64,000 nt of DNA. Origin: G965230065 sp965230065 (GTDB lineage Bacteria > Bacteroidota > Bacteroidia > Cytophagales > Cyclobacteriaceae). Of the stretch, positions 8,993 through 17,542 are shown piece by piece; the first letter of the stretch is position 1; every line of letters begins with the position of its first letter. The notes under the pieces are model-generated. The model saw nothing but the letters and a program-made list of their open reading frames with translations. It searched no databases and was not told the origin of the DNA. A program made the position numbers and the translations under genes. The DNA lies in assembly GCA_965230065.1 (NCBI GenBank), contig OZ245942.1, positions 7,068,001-7,132,000 of the forward strand, given 5' to 3'.

Positions 8993-10378
8993 ATGAAAAC
9001 CATAGCCCTGAAACCTGATTTTACCAACCTCAAAACATTTTTTCATCAGGGAAATTCCCGCCCCTATCAGTTTAGGGTGAAGCAGCTTAAAAAACTAAAA
9101 ACGGCAATAAAGGAAAATGAAAAAGCGATATTGGAAGCCCTGCATGCCGATATGCACAAGCCTGCCTTTGAGGCATTTACCAGCGAAATCGGGGTACTTT
9201 ACGAAGAAATTGATTTCATCTTAAAACACTTGAAATACTGGATGAAACCCAAATCAATGCCTACACCTTTTGTGCATTTTCCTTCTTCCAGTAAAATAAT
9301 TGCTGAACCATTGGGTGTAGTACTCATTATTGCCCCCTGGAATTACCCCTTCCAATTGCTAATTGCACCGCTTATTGGCGCCATAGCAGCGGGAAACTGT
9401 GCCGTACTCAAACCTTCAGAAGAAACACCACATACCGCCAAAATCATTGAGAAAATTATTACTGATACGTTTCCTGAAAATTATATAAAAGTAGTGCAGG
9501 GCATTGGGGCGGAAGTGGTGCCTGCCATGATAGAAAACTTTCGATTCGACCATATATTCTTTACAGGCTCTGTACCAGTGGGACAAAAAATAGCGGAAAT
9601 GGCTGCCAAAGAACTGGTGCCCACTACGCTTGAGTTAGGAGGAAAAAGTCCGGTGATTGTAGATAAAGATGTAAATATTTCGGTAGCTGCCAAACGCATT
9701 ATGTGGGGTAAATTTTTCAATGCCGGACAAACCTGCATCAGCCCCGATTACCTGTTGGTACATGAAGCGGTAAAAAATAAACTGGTGCAAAAGATGGTTC
9801 ATTATATTAATGAATTTTATGGAAAAAACCCTGCTCAAAGCCCGGATTATGCACAAATTGTAAACCAAAAACGTTTTCATACATTAAGCAATTACCTGAA
9901 ACAGGGCAATGTCATTACCGGAGGAATTACCGATGAACACAAACGATATATTGCTCCAACTTTGATGGACGACGTTCGTTTGGATGACCCCATCATGCAG
10001 GAAGAAATTTTCGGCCCAATACTACCTGTTCTCACTTACCAAAATCTCGATAAAGTTTTTGAATTTGTGAACGCCCAGCCATTTCCACTTTCATTGTACG
10101 TTTTCACCAATGATAAAAAGTTTGAAATGTCTGTGCTGAAAAACATCCCTTTTGGCGGAGGTTCTGTTAACACCACACTGGTGCATTTTGCCACGCCACA
10201 TTTGCCATTTGGGGGTGTGGGATACAGTGGCATGGGCAGGTACCATGGCAAGTACAGTTTTGATACTTTTTCGCACCAGAAAAGCATCATGAAAACAAAA
10301 TTTATCTACGAAAACTCTCTGCGGTATGCACCTTATAAAAATTGGCAAGTGAAAATAGCGAAGTGGCTCTTTGGATAA
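8993..10378 (+). CDS. aldehyde dehydrogenase (class 3 type)
   Basis: A 461-residue NAD(P)-dependent aldehyde dehydrogenase that oxidises aldehydes to acids. Seen are the cofactor region IAPWNYPFQL, the Rossmann glycine motif FTGSVPVGQ, the general base Glu in LELGGKSP and the nucleophile Cys in NAGQTCISPDY. The C-terminus (PYKNWQVKIAKWLFG) is typical of the short class 3/AlkH-like members of about 460 residues. It may handle long-chain or lipid-derived aldehydes. It is transcribed alone and is followed by a REP-like hairpin. Confidence 0.9.
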   Translation: MKTIALKPDFTNLKTFFHQGNSRPYQFRVKQLKKLKTAIKENEKAILEALHADMHKPAFEAFTSEIGVLYEEIDFILKHLKYWMKPKSMPTPFVHFPSSSKIIAEPLGVVLIIAPWNYPFQLLIAPLIGAIAAGNCAVLKPSEETPHTAKIIEKIITDTFPENYIKVVQGIGAEVVPAMIENFRFDHIFFTGSVPVGQKIAEMAAKELVPTTLELGGKSPVIVDKDVNISVAAKRIMWGKFFNAGQTCISPDYLLVHEAVKNKLVQKMVHYINEFYGKNPAQSPDYAQIVNQKRFHTLSNYLKQGNVITGGITDEHKRYIAPTLMDDVRLDDPIMQEEIFGPILPVLTYQNLDKVFEFVNAQPFPLSLYVFTNDKKFEMSVLKNIPFGGGSVNTTLVHFATPHLPFGGVGYSGMGRYHGKYSFDTFSHQKSIMKTKFIYENSLRYAPYKNWQVKIAKWLFG

Positions 10379-10461
10379 GCCCAAAATCCTAAACTCAAAA
10401 CTCTAAATAATATCAAAATTCAAATATCGAAATGTTTAAACCTTTGGGTTTTCTCCGAAAA

Positions 10462-10505
10462 GTGCCCGCCACTTCTTGTGAGATTTTTCAAGAAGTGGCG
10501 GGCAC
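10462..10505. repeat. REP-like perfect inverted repeat, copy 1
   Basis: GTGCCCGCCACTTCTTG (10462-10478) is perfectly complementary to 10489-10505, with a 10-bp loop. The same hairpin with one compensated base change occurs at 62513-62556, so it is a dispersed family. It sits between convergent genes. Confidence 0.75.
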
Positions 10506-10550
10506 GTATTAAACTAAAATTTGAGGTCAATGGGAAAATTCCGGGATCAT

Positions 10551-10604
10551 GTAGGCAGTGGCAGTTGGCAGTCAATTCAATAACTGCCTACTGCCGCCAA
10601 CTAA
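10551..10604. repeat. intergenic inverted repeat made of GGCAGT words
   Basis: The left arm repeats GGCAGT/GGCAGTTGGCAGT (10554-10572) and the right arm carries ACTGCCTACTGCC and GCCAACT (10583-10602). Imperfect pairing is expected. It lies directly after the ABC exporter gene and could end its transcript. Confidence 0.4.
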
Positions 10605-12430
10605 ACTGCTTGCATACCACTCAGTTTCCGGTAAAGTCCATCTTGCTCAATCAGTTCGTCGTGGTTGCCTCTTTCTACAATATTACCATCCTGCACCACC
10701 ACAATTTCATCGGCATGCTGAATGGTACTGAGGCGGTGGGCAATCACAATAGAAGTACGGTTTTTCATCAAATTAGTGAGGGCTTCCTGCACCAGTTTTT
10801 CCGATTCAGAATCCAGGGCAGAGGTAGCTTCATCCAGAATCAGAATGGGTGGGTTTTTTAGCACAGCCCGAGCAATGCTTATGCGTTGTCGCTGTCCTCC
10901 CGATAACTTGCTGCCCCTTTCTCCAATGACCGTCTCGTACTGGTTTGGTGTTTCCATGATAAAATGGTGGGCATTGGCAATTTTGGCGGCATGCACCACA
11001 TCTTCCATGCTGGCATGGGGCACACCAAAAGCAATGTTGTTAAAAATGGTATCATTGAACAAAATAGACTCCTGGGTTACGATGCCCATCAGTTTACGCA
11101 CCGAAGTTACTGTATACTCTTTCAGTGATTTGCCATCCAGCAAAACTTCACCTTTTGTAGGATCATAGAAACGCGGAACCAGGTCGGCCAGGGTAGACTT
11201 TCCTCCACCTGACGGGCCTACCAATGCAATGGTTTTACCCTTTGGAATGACCAAATTGATATCTTTCAGTACATTTTCTTCTTCATACGCAAAGTAGACA
11301 TGTTGTAGTGATATTTCCTTATCAAAAGCTTGTAACTCCTCTGCATCGGGTTTATCCTGAATCTCAGGCTGGGTATCAATCGTAGCAAATATTCGCTCTC
11401 CCGATGCCAGTCCTCTTTGGATGTTGCTAAATGCCTGGTTAATGGATTTAACAGGGGCGAGTACTTGTGAGAATATAACAATATAAGCCATAAATTCGCT
11501 GGCAGAGAGGGATGAGCCGTCAGTCAACACCAAAATCCCCCCGTATAACAGGATGCCTGCCATCACAACAGCACCCAAAAACTCGGACAAAGGGGGCGCC
11601 AAATCCTTCTTTTTTGCCATGGATACATTAATGTCAGCGTATGTATCTACTTCCTGTCCAAACTTCTTTCTGATAAAATTTTCAGCATTAAAGGCTTTTA
11701 CAACCCGCATGCCCGAAAGGGTTTCGTCAAGGATATTTACAATCCGGCCCAAAGATTCCTGGCTTTGCTCGGCACTTTTCCTCAACCGTTTGATAACCTC
11801 GGCAATAATAATACCCGTTACGGGCAAAAAGACCAATGTAAAAATGGTGAGCTTAAACGACATGGTAAACAGCACGAAAAAGAATCCAATAATAGTAACA
11901 GGCTCTTTGAATACCACCTTCAGTGAACTGACCACTGACACCTCCACTTCCTGCACATCATTGGTAATGCGCGACAACATATCGCCTTTTCTTTCATTGG
12001 TAAAATACCCAATGTGCAAGCGGCTTACCTGGTCGAAGATACGGTTGCGCAGATTACGCACCACATCAGCCCGCAGCTTGGCCATAATAATATTAGAAAA
12101 ATACCGGAACAGGTTTGATAAAAACACGGAAGTAATGGTGATGGAGCAAACAAAAATAAGCGCCCCTACTTGTCCGTGCTTGGCAATTACCTCAGCAAAA
12201 TAGTAGTTAAAAACCGTTTTGATATAATCAATAGAGAAAGTAAAAGGAGGTAAAACCTCAGGTGATTGTGCGCCTGCATCTACCTGGTTAAAAAGCACTT
12301 CAAGCAGCGGTATGAGCAAGGTGAAATTCACCAGACTAAAAACAATAGAAAACAGGGTAAATATGATATATTGAGGAACAAAACGGCGATAAGGCCGGGA
12401 AAAAGATAAAATACGAAGGTATGTATTCAT
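10601..12430 (-). CDS. MsbA-like ABC exporter (fused membrane and ATPase)
   Basis: About 609 residues from the preferred ATG at 12430 (MNTYLRILSF); an upstream in-frame ATG at 12463 would add 11. Residues 1-320 form a six-helix ABC_membrane domain. The ATPase domain carries Walker A GPSGGGKST, a Q-loop, the signature LSGGQRQRISIARA and Walker B LILDEATSALD, then the H-loop His in IVIAHRLS. It probably works as a homodimer in the inner membrane. In Bacteroidota such half-transporters export lipid A core or other lipids, but the substrate is not visible here. No partner genes are adjacent. Confidence 0.9.
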   Translation of the reverse strand: MNTYLRILSFSRPYRRFVPQYIIFTLFSIVFSLVNFTLLIPLLEVLFNQVDAGAQSPEVLPPFTFSIDYIKTVFNYYFAEVIAKHGQVGALIFVCSITITSVFLSNLFRYFSNIIMAKLRADVVRNLRNRIFDQVSRLHIGYFTNERKGDMLSRITNDVQEVEVSVVSSLKVVFKEPVTIIGFFFVLFTMSFKLTIFTLVFLPVTGIIIAEVIKRLRKSAEQSQESLGRIVNILDETLSGMRVVKAFNAENFIRKKFGQEVDTYADINVSMAKKKDLAPPLSEFLGAVVMAGILLYGGILVLTDGSSLSASEFMAYIVIFSQVLAPVKSINQAFSNIQRGLASGERIFATIDTQPEIQDKPDAEELQAFDKEISLQHVYFAYEEENVLKDINLVIPKGKTIALVGPSGGGKSTLADLVPRFYDPTKGEVLLDGKSLKEYTVTSVRKLMGIVTQESILFNDTIFNNIAFGVPHASMEDVVHAAKIANAHHFIMETPNQYETVIGERGSKLSGGQRQRISIARAVLKNPPILILDEATSALDSESEKLVQEALTNLMKNRTSIVIAHRLSTIQHADEIVVVQDGNIVERGNHDELIEQDGLYRKLSGMQAV

Positions 12431-12631
12431 TATACTGAGTGCATCGCTTATACGCCGAAACATTTCGGGTACGGACTGTTAAATTAAACTTTTACGTTCT
12501 TTATTGTTTTTGGTTTTTTGAAGAGGTTAATTGCCCCGGAGTGCCGGTACCCAAGTCTGCATAATAATAAGATACAAATATCCACATTTTCTAATTTCTT
12601 ACCTTGCATTTCCGATTTATCCTATTGTGCT

Positions 12632-12639
12632 TATATTTG
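12632..12639 (+). promoter_or_regulatory. -7 element TATATTTG
   Basis: Matches TAnnTTTG and lies 28 bp before the small membrane protein gene at 12667. A weak TTGC upstream could serve as the -33 box. Confidence 0.45.
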
Positions 12640-12666
12640 TAGCACTTTACAAAAACCCTACAGAAT

Positions 12667-12813
12667 ATGTTTTTATTTAATGCTTTTGGTACCGAAGGTT
12701 TGGAAATTTTCACCTGGATTGTTGCCGGATTAATCGGCATAGGCGCAGGAGTTATTTTCGGACATATTCTTTCAGTGAAAGAAGAAGAAAAGGAAGAAAA
12801 GGCTGAACACTAA
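12667..12813 (+). CDS. 48-residue single-span membrane protein
   Basis: A small gene with one hydrophobic segment (about residues 13-33, rich in Ile, Gly and Ala) followed by a strongly charged Lys/Glu tail. A well-placed -7 promoter element precedes it. It has no family I recognise. Small charged-tail membrane proteins like this often act with larger membrane complexes, but nothing here says which. Confidence 0.5.
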   Translation: MFLFNAFGTEGLEIFTWIVAGLIGIGAGVIFGHILSVKEEEKEEKAEH

Positions 12814-12850
12814 GGTTTAATCTTGTCACAATTTAAACTATTTCTTCGCC

Positions 12851-12964
12851 ATGAATAAGTTGATAAACCTTATTACTTCCGATTTCCTGAATATTCTGTG
12901 TACACTCCTGATTCTTGCAACGGCTGTGCTTGTTTTCTTTACTGATATTTTTCAGTTTGTATAA
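12851..12964 (+). CDS. 37-residue hydrophobic membrane peptide
   Basis: A very short ORF that is almost entirely one transmembrane segment (FLNILCTLLILATAVLVFF). It begins 37 bp after the preceding small gene. Its hydrophobic content and position make it a plausible real gene co-transcribed with its neighbour, but chance cannot be excluded. Confidence 0.4.
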   Translation: MNKLINLITSDFLNILCTLLILATAVLVFFTDIFQFV

Positions 12965-13018
12965 CAATCTCCAGCGTGCCCTTCAAAAGGGATTTTTTAT
13001 TTAAATAACCAGGAGCCA

Positions 13019-14236
13019 TTGAAACAGGATATTATTGTCATTGGAGGAGGGATTGTTGGGCTGGCCACTGCCCTCAAAATCAAACAGCAACTTCCTAAAC
13101 TCAAGCTTACTTTAATTGAGAAAGAAAATGTGCTGGCAGCCCATCAAACCGGGCACAACAGTGGTGTGATCCATTCTGGTGTTTATTATAAAACCGGGAG
13201 CTTAAAAGCCACAAACTGCATCAACGGTTATCACCAGCTCATTTCTTTTTGTGATAAACATGGCATTCCTTACGAGCTTTGCGGAAAAATCATTGTAGCC
13301 ACCAGCCGGGATGAACTGCCCCAACTGGAAAAAATCCAAAGCCGGGGCGAGGCCAATGGATTGAAAGGTTTAAAAAGGATTGGGGAGGCAGCCATGAAAG
13401 AAATTGAGCCGCATGTAAACGGCATAGAGGCCATCTTTGTGCCCCAGGCCGGCATTGTTGATTACAAGCAGGTGGCTGCCAAATATGCCGAACTGATTCA
13501 GGAAGCTGGTGGTGAAATTGTGCTGAACGAAAAAGTTGTAGATATTCGTTCAGAAAAGGGACAGTCCACCGTAATCACTGATAAAAAAACGTATACTTCC
13601 CATTTGGTCATCAATTGTGCCGGGCTTTATTCGGATAAAGTGGCCCGGATGACGCAAAAATCGCTGAACGTGAAAATTGTGCCTTTCCGTGGAGAGTATT
13701 ACGAAATAAAAAAAGAAAAGCAGCACCTGGTAAACAACCTGATATATCCGGTGCCCGACCCTAATTTTCCATTCCTGGGTGTACATTTTACCCGCATGAT
13801 TCAGGGAGGCGTAGAAGCCGGGCCCAATGCAGTGCTAGCCTTCAGCCGGGAAGGGTACACCAAATCTGATATTGACATGGGGGAGTTTTTGGAAACTTTG
13901 GCCTGGCCCGGTTTTCAAAAAGTAGCCCTCAAATACTGGAAAACAGGTATGGGCGAAATGTACCGTTCCTTTTCCAAAGCCGCCTTCACCAAAGCCCTGC
14001 AAAAACTCATTCCCGAAATACAGGAAGATGACCTGAAAAGCGGCGGAGCCGGTGTGCGTGCACAAGCTTGCGATAAAAATGGTGGATTATTAGATGATTT
14101 CTTAATTTTGGAAGATGAAGGTGCCATCAACGTTTGTAACGCCCCTTCACCGGCTGCTACTTCTTCACTTTCCATTGGCGAAACGGTGGCAAATTTGGCA
14201 GTGAAACGATATGGCGAAAAAAAAGCAACCGTTTGA
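13019..14236 (+). CDS. lhgO: L-2-hydroxyglutarate oxidase
   Basis: A 405-residue FAD enzyme of the DAO family that oxidises L-2-hydroxyglutarate to 2-oxoglutarate. It begins with the dinucleotide fold IVIGGGIVGLATAL and has the family motif HNSGVIHSGVYYKTGSLKA at about 44-62. C-terminal GAGVRAQA and APSPAATSSLSIGE close the FAD site. The start is a TTG at 13019 with AGGAG spaced seven bases before it; no ATG lies before the nucleotide-binding motif, so the unusual start is well supported. It is a metabolite-repair enzyme. It is followed by the cysteine-operon leader region. Confidence 0.92.
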   Translation: MKQDIIVIGGGIVGLATALKIKQQLPKLKLTLIEKENVLAAHQTGHNSGVIHSGVYYKTGSLKATNCINGYHQLISFCDKHGIPYELCGKIIVATSRDELPQLEKIQSRGEANGLKGLKRIGEAAMKEIEPHVNGIEAIFVPQAGIVDYKQVAAKYAELIQEAGGEIVLNEKVVDIRSEKGQSTVITDKKTYTSHLVINCAGLYSDKVARMTQKSLNVKIVPFRGEYYEIKKEKQHLVNNLIYPVPDPNFPFLGVHFTRMIQGGVEAGPNAVLAFSREGYTKSDIDMGEFLETLAWPGFQKVALKYWKTGMGEMYRSFSKAAFTKALQKLIPEIQEDDLKSGGAGVRAQACDKNGGLLDDFLILEDEGAINVCNAPSPAATSSLSIGETVANLAVKRYGEKKATV

Positions 14237-14269
14237 TACTTTGTCACGTACATTAGGTCAGTAGTAGTG

Positions 14270-14277
14270 TAAATTTG
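14270..14277 (+). promoter_or_regulatory. -7 element of the cysteine operon leader
   Basis: TAAATTTG matches TAnnTTTG. Transcription would begin near 14284, about ten bases before the leader peptide start. No correctly spaced TTTG is visible at -33. Confidence 0.5.
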
Positions 14278-14292
14278 TAAGATAATATGTTA

Positions 14293-14367
14293 ATGTTTAC
14301 TCAAATATGTGCATGCCCTTGTTGTTGTTGTACAGACGTACAGGAAGGGCGACGTACATACATTTGA
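14293..14367 (+). CDS. Cys-rich leader peptide of a transcription attenuator
   Basis: A 24-codon ORF reading MFTQICACPCCCCTDVQEGR and four more residues, with Cys at positions 6, 8, 10, 11, 12 and 13. Six Cys codons in eight is far beyond chance. It directly precedes the cysteine-biosynthesis operon. Its RNA contains segment 1 (GCCCTT, 14315-14320, within the Cys codons) and segment 2 (CAGGAAGGGC, 14341-14350). Segment 2 pairs either with segment 1 or with segment 3 of the downstream terminator. By analogy with the trp and his attenuators, ribosome stalling at Cys codons when Cys-tRNA is scarce would free segment 2 to form the antiterminator. No clear ribosome-binding site is seen, which is common in Bacteroidota. 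Confidence 0.75.
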   Translation: MFTQICACPCCCCTDVQEGRRTYI

Positions 14368-14396
14368 GGAACATATACATCATAAGATGATACCTA

Positions 14397-14429
14397 AGCC
14401 CTTCCTGCACCCAGGAAGGGCTTTTTTTA
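14397..14429 (+). terminator. attenuator terminator before cysM
   Basis: AGCCCTTCCTG (14397-14407) pairs perfectly with CAGGAAGGGCT (14412-14422), followed by a run of T. The left arm (segment 3) is also perfectly complementary over 10 bp to CAGGAAGGGC at 14341-14350, giving a mutually exclusive antiterminator. The structural gene starts 40 bp later. Confidence 0.85.
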
Positions 14430-14469
14430 TGTAATTATTTAAGAAAACAGATTTGCTAATAACCATATA

Positions 14470-15402
14470 ATGATTCAGGAAAGACTAGATACCAAACTCG
14501 TTCACCGCATAGATGAACTCAAACCATTCGTCGGCAATACCGCCTTGTTTCCCATCCGGAAAGCATTTTCAAAACCCAACGTACACATACTGGCCAAGCT
14601 GGAGTGGCAACAGATAGGAAACAGTGTGAAGGCCCGTCCGGCATACAATATTATCCGGCAGGCTGTGCGGGAAGGTTACCTTTCGGAAGAGCGACATTTG
14701 CTGGATGCTTCCAGCGGGAACACGGCCATCGCGTATGCAGCCATCGGTGCAGCTGCGGGCATTCCGGTTACCATCTGCATTCCTGAAAACGCCTCCAAAG
14801 AGCGAAAAATGATCCTGAAATCTTTCGGTGTGGATATTATTTATACCCCGGCAGTGGGCGAAATGAACGAAGCCCAGGACAGGGCCAAAGAACTGGCGTT
14901 AAGTAACCCCGACAAATATTTTTATGCCGACCAATACGCCAACCACCACAACTGGCAGGCGCATTATCATACCACGGCAGAAGAAATTTTCAGGCAGACT
15001 GATGGGAAAATCACCCATTTTGTTGCCGGGCTGGGCACCACAGGTACGTTTGTAGGTACCAGCAGAAAATTGCGGGAATTGAAAGAAGGTATTCAATACA
15101 TTTCTTTACAACCCAACACTGCCCTGCACGGACTGGAGGGATGGAAACACCTGCCAACCGCCCGTGTACCAGCCATTTATGACGAAACCGTGGCTGATGC
15201 CAACCTGAGCGTTGATACCATGGAAGCTTTTGAATGGGTGAAAAAAGTAGCCAAGGACGAAGGCTTGCTCATCAGCCCCTCGGCGGCAGCCAACCTGCTG
15301 GGTGCAGTAAAAGTAGCCAACAGCATAGACGAAGGCGTAATCGTAACTACCTTTGCCGATGACGCCTCCAAGTACAGTGAAGTGATGGAAGAGCTTTTTT
15401 AG
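14470..15402 (+). CDS. cysM: cysteine synthase, CysM type
   Basis: A 310-residue fold-II PLP enzyme that makes cysteine from an activated serine. The Schiff-base Lys is K54 in QQIGNSVKARPAYN, the substrate loop is DASSGNTAIAYA, and the phosphate-binding loop is AGLGTTGTFVG. The context decides its type: a JAMM protease, a small GG-type carrier and an E1-like activating enzyme follow, exactly the partners of mycobacterial CysM. That enzyme takes sulfur from CysO thiocarboxylate rather than from free sulfide. Whether O-phosphoserine or O-acetylserine is the acceptor cannot be read. Expression is likely controlled by the Cys leader attenuator. Confidence 0.88.
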   Translation: MIQERLDTKLVHRIDELKPFVGNTALFPIRKAFSKPNVHILAKLEWQQIGNSVKARPAYNIIRQAVREGYLSEERHLLDASSGNTAIAYAAIGAAAGIPVTICIPENASKERKMILKSFGVDIIYTPAVGEMNEAQDRAKELALSNPDKYFYADQYANHHNWQAHYHTTAEEIFRQTDGKITHFVAGLGTTGTFVGTSRKLRELKEGIQYISLQPNTALHGLEGWKHLPTARVPAIYDETVADANLSVDTMEAFEWVKKVAKDEGLLISPSAAANLLGAVKVANSIDEGVIVTTFADDASKYSEVMEELF

Positions 15403-15465
15403 ACCGGAGACCGAAGACGGAAGACCGAAGTTACATGCTTCTGTCTCCGGTCTCCCGTCTTCAAA
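15402..15465. repeat. intergenic inverted repeat made of GACCGAAG words
   Basis: GACCGGAGAC (15402-15411) pairs with GTCTCCGGTC (15443-15452), with further GACGGAAGACCGAAG-type words around it. Similar words form a hairpin at 59191-59227. Confidence 0.45.
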
Positions 15466-15498
15466 CTTGAAACCTAAAACAAGAAACTTAAAATACCC

Positions 15499-15921
15499 AT
15501 GCAACTAAATATTTCAGAAGAAGCTTTGAAGCTCATGCTGCAACATGCGGAAGAAGCATACCCTAACGAATGTTGTGGTTTTTTTTATGGAGCAGAAACA
15601 GGTGAAACGAGAAATATTGAAGAAGCGCGAAGGGTAGCTAATAGCAAAGAAGGCGACCAAAGACGCAGGTTTGAAGTTTCGCCACTTGATTACATGCAGG
15701 CAGAAATGCATGCGGAAAAGAGTGGAAAAACCCTATTGGGCGTTTACCATTCGCACCCCAATCATCCGGCCCGCCCTTCCGAGCATGATTTGAAACAGGC
15801 GATACCTTTTTTCTCGTACATTATTATTTCAGTACAAAAAGGCAAATTTGCCGATATTACTTCCTGGCAACTGGATGAAAAAAAAGATTTTGAAGAAGAA
15901 AAAATTTTAAACCAAGTGTAA
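15499..15921 (+). CDS. mec: JAMM/MPN+ metalloprotease, Mec type
   Basis: A 140-residue zinc protease. The JAMM signature is complete: an upstream Glu in YPNECCGFF and HSHPNHPARPSEHD (HxHx7Sx2D). In the mycobacterial system Mec cuts the new cysteine from the CysO-Cys adduct. Here the carrier also has two residues after its Gly-Gly, so this enzyme could in addition trim the carrier precursor, as QbsD does for QbsE. It lies between cysM and the carrier gene in the same operon. Confidence 0.88.
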   Translation: MQLNISEEALKLMLQHAEEAYPNECCGFFYGAETGETRNIEEARRVANSKEGDQRRRFEVSPLDYMQAEMHAEKSGKTLLGVYHSHPNHPARPSEHDLKQAIPFFSYIIISVQKGKFADITSWQLDEKKDFEEEKILNQV

Positions 15922-15995
15922 TGCGGCTTAGAAAGCCTCTCTACAATACTTAAATCAGATTAAGTTTTAATCATTAATTTATCTTAACAACAAAA

Positions 15996-16274
15996 ATGGC
16001 AAAATTAATTATACCTACTCCGCTGAGGAAATTTACTGAAAACCAATCATCCATAGAAACAAATGGCAATACGGTACTGGAAGCTGTAACCCAACTTACA
16101 GAAACACACCCTGATTTGAAAGAACATTTGTTCGATGAAAATGGAAAACTGAGGAGCTTCGTGCGGATTTATGTAGGGGAAGAAGATATAAAACAACTGG
16201 ACCGGGAAAACACCCAGGTCTCGCCAGGCGATACAATAAGCATTATTCCGGCTATTGCTGGAGGCGTATATTGA
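15996..16274 (+). CDS. cysO: ubiquitin-like sulfur carrier, CysO/MoaD family
   Basis: A 92-residue beta-grasp protein. The C-terminus AIAGGVY carries the conserved Gly-Gly that is adenylated and converted to a thiocarboxylate, but two extra residues (Val-Tyr) follow it. The protein would need trimming to expose the glycine, and the JAMM protease gene is immediately upstream. Its length and the segment FVRIYVGEEDIKQLD fit CysO, with TPLRKFTENQSSIETNG at the start. It serves as the sulfur donor for CysM. Confidence 0.88.
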   Translation: MAKLIIPTPLRKFTENQSSIETNGNTVLEAVTQLTETHPDLKEHLFDENGKLRSFVRIYVGEEDIKQLDRENTQVSPGDTISIIPAIAGGVY

Positions 16275-16288
16275 GTTAACAGTTATAC

Positions 16289-16338
16289 GTTATTTGTTAA
16301 AAGTTATTGGCATTAACTTATAACTTTTAACGAATAAC
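16289..16338. repeat. intergenic inverted repeat, 18 of 19 paired
   Basis: GTTATTTGTTAAAAGTTAT (16289-16307) pairs with 16320-16338 with one mismatch. It lies between the carrier and E1 genes inside the operon, so it may act on the RNA (processing or partial termination). Confidence 0.5.
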
Positions 16339-16366
16339 TTCAAACACAAAACAAGCAACAATAAAC

Positions 16367-17527
16367 ATGAACGATATACAATTTTCAAAAACAGAACTGG
16401 AACGCTACAGCAGGCACCTGATTATTCCGGAATTTAATATAGAAGGGCAACGGAAACTAAAGGCAGCCAAAGTGCTGGTGGTGGGAACGGGTGGTTTGGG
16501 CGCACCCATGCTCTCGTACCTCGCGGCAGCCGGCGTAGGCAACATTGGTATTATTGATTTTGACGTGGTAGATGAAAGTAACTTGCAGCGTCAAATTCTT
16601 TTTACCGTAGATGATATTGGCAAACCCAAAGTGGAGGTTGCGGCCGATAGGCTGAAGAAGCAAAACCCACACATCAATATAAAAACGTATAACACCACGC
16701 TTACTTCCGCCAATGCGCTGGATATTATCAAAGATTATGATGTGGTGGCCGATGGCACCGACAATTTCCCCACTCGATATTTAGTAAATGATGCTTGCGT
16801 TTTATTGAATAAAGTAAACGTATACGCTTCTATTTTCCGGTTTGAAGGGCAAGCTTCTGTATTCAACTATACGGATAAAGAAGGTAAAACAGGGCCTAAT
16901 TACCGGGATTTGTTCCCTTCTCCCCCACCCCCGGGCCTGGTACCCTCTTGTGCCGAAGGTGGCGTCATTGGCGTATTGCCCGGCATTTTGGGCAGCTTGC
17001 AGGCCAACGAAGTTATCAAAGTAATCACAGGGCTGGGCGAGCCGCTTACAGGCCGTTTGTTTTTATTTGATGCTTTATCTTTCGAGACCCGAACGCTGAA
17101 AATTTACCGCGACCCGGAAAACCCCCTAAACGGTGAAAACCCTACGCAAACCGAATTGATAGATTACGAACAGTTTTGCGGTATCAACGGGCAGGCAGAA
17201 GTGGTAAAAGTGAAGGAAATTTCTGTAAAAGAGCTTGAAAAGCTGGTAAATGAAAACCAGGATTTTCAACTGATTGATGTACGGGAACCTTACGAATATG
17301 AAATTGCCAATTTGAAAGGAGAACTGATTCCTTTAGCAAAAGTAGAAGAAGCCATCAACAAAATCGCTTCTGACAAGCAGGTGGTGGTACATTGCCGTTC
17401 AGGCGCCCGCTCAGCCAAAGCGATTAAAATGCTGGAAGACAAATATGGCTTCCGCAATTTGTACAACCTCAAAGGCGGCATTCTTGCCTGGGCCGATGAG
17501 GTGGATCAGTCGTTGGCGAAGTATTAA
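16367..17527 (+). CDS. moeZ: E1-like carrier-activating enzyme with rhodanese domain, MoeZ type
   Basis: A 386-residue two-domain enzyme. Residues 1-250 form a ThiF/MoeB adenylyltransferase: nucleotide motif GTGGLGAPMLSYLAAAG, RQILF, and DGTDNFPTRYL, with the catalytic Cys in LVPSCAEGGV. Residues about 285-385 form a rhodanese with the persulfide loop HCRSGARS. It adenylates the carrier C-terminus and delivers sulfur to make the thiocarboxylate used by CysM. It closes the cysteine operon. It could also serve molybdopterin or thiamine carriers, as MoeZ does in actinobacteria. Confidence 0.9.
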   Translation: MNDIQFSKTELERYSRHLIIPEFNIEGQRKLKAAKVLVVGTGGLGAPMLSYLAAAGVGNIGIIDFDVVDESNLQRQILFTVDDIGKPKVEVAADRLKKQNPHINIKTYNTTLTSANALDIIKDYDVVADGTDNFPTRYLVNDACVLLNKVNVYASIFRFEGQASVFNYTDKEGKTGPNYRDLFPSPPPPGLVPSCAEGGVIGVLPGILGSLQANEVIKVITGLGEPLTGRLFLFDALSFETRTLKIYRDPENPLNGENPTQTELIDYEQFCGINGQAEVVKVKEISVKELEKLVNENQDFQLIDVREPYEYEIANLKGELIPLAKVEEAINKIASDKQVVVHCRSGARSAKAIKMLEDKYGFRNLYNLKGGILAWADEVDQSLAKY

Positions 17528-17542
17528 TTTTTATTGCCTCTT

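Noticed and set aside
11553..12203. Long open frame on the plus strand (216 codons)
   Set aside because: Lies wholly antisense within the MsbA-like ABC exporter gene, which has clear motifs; no promoter or homology of its own.
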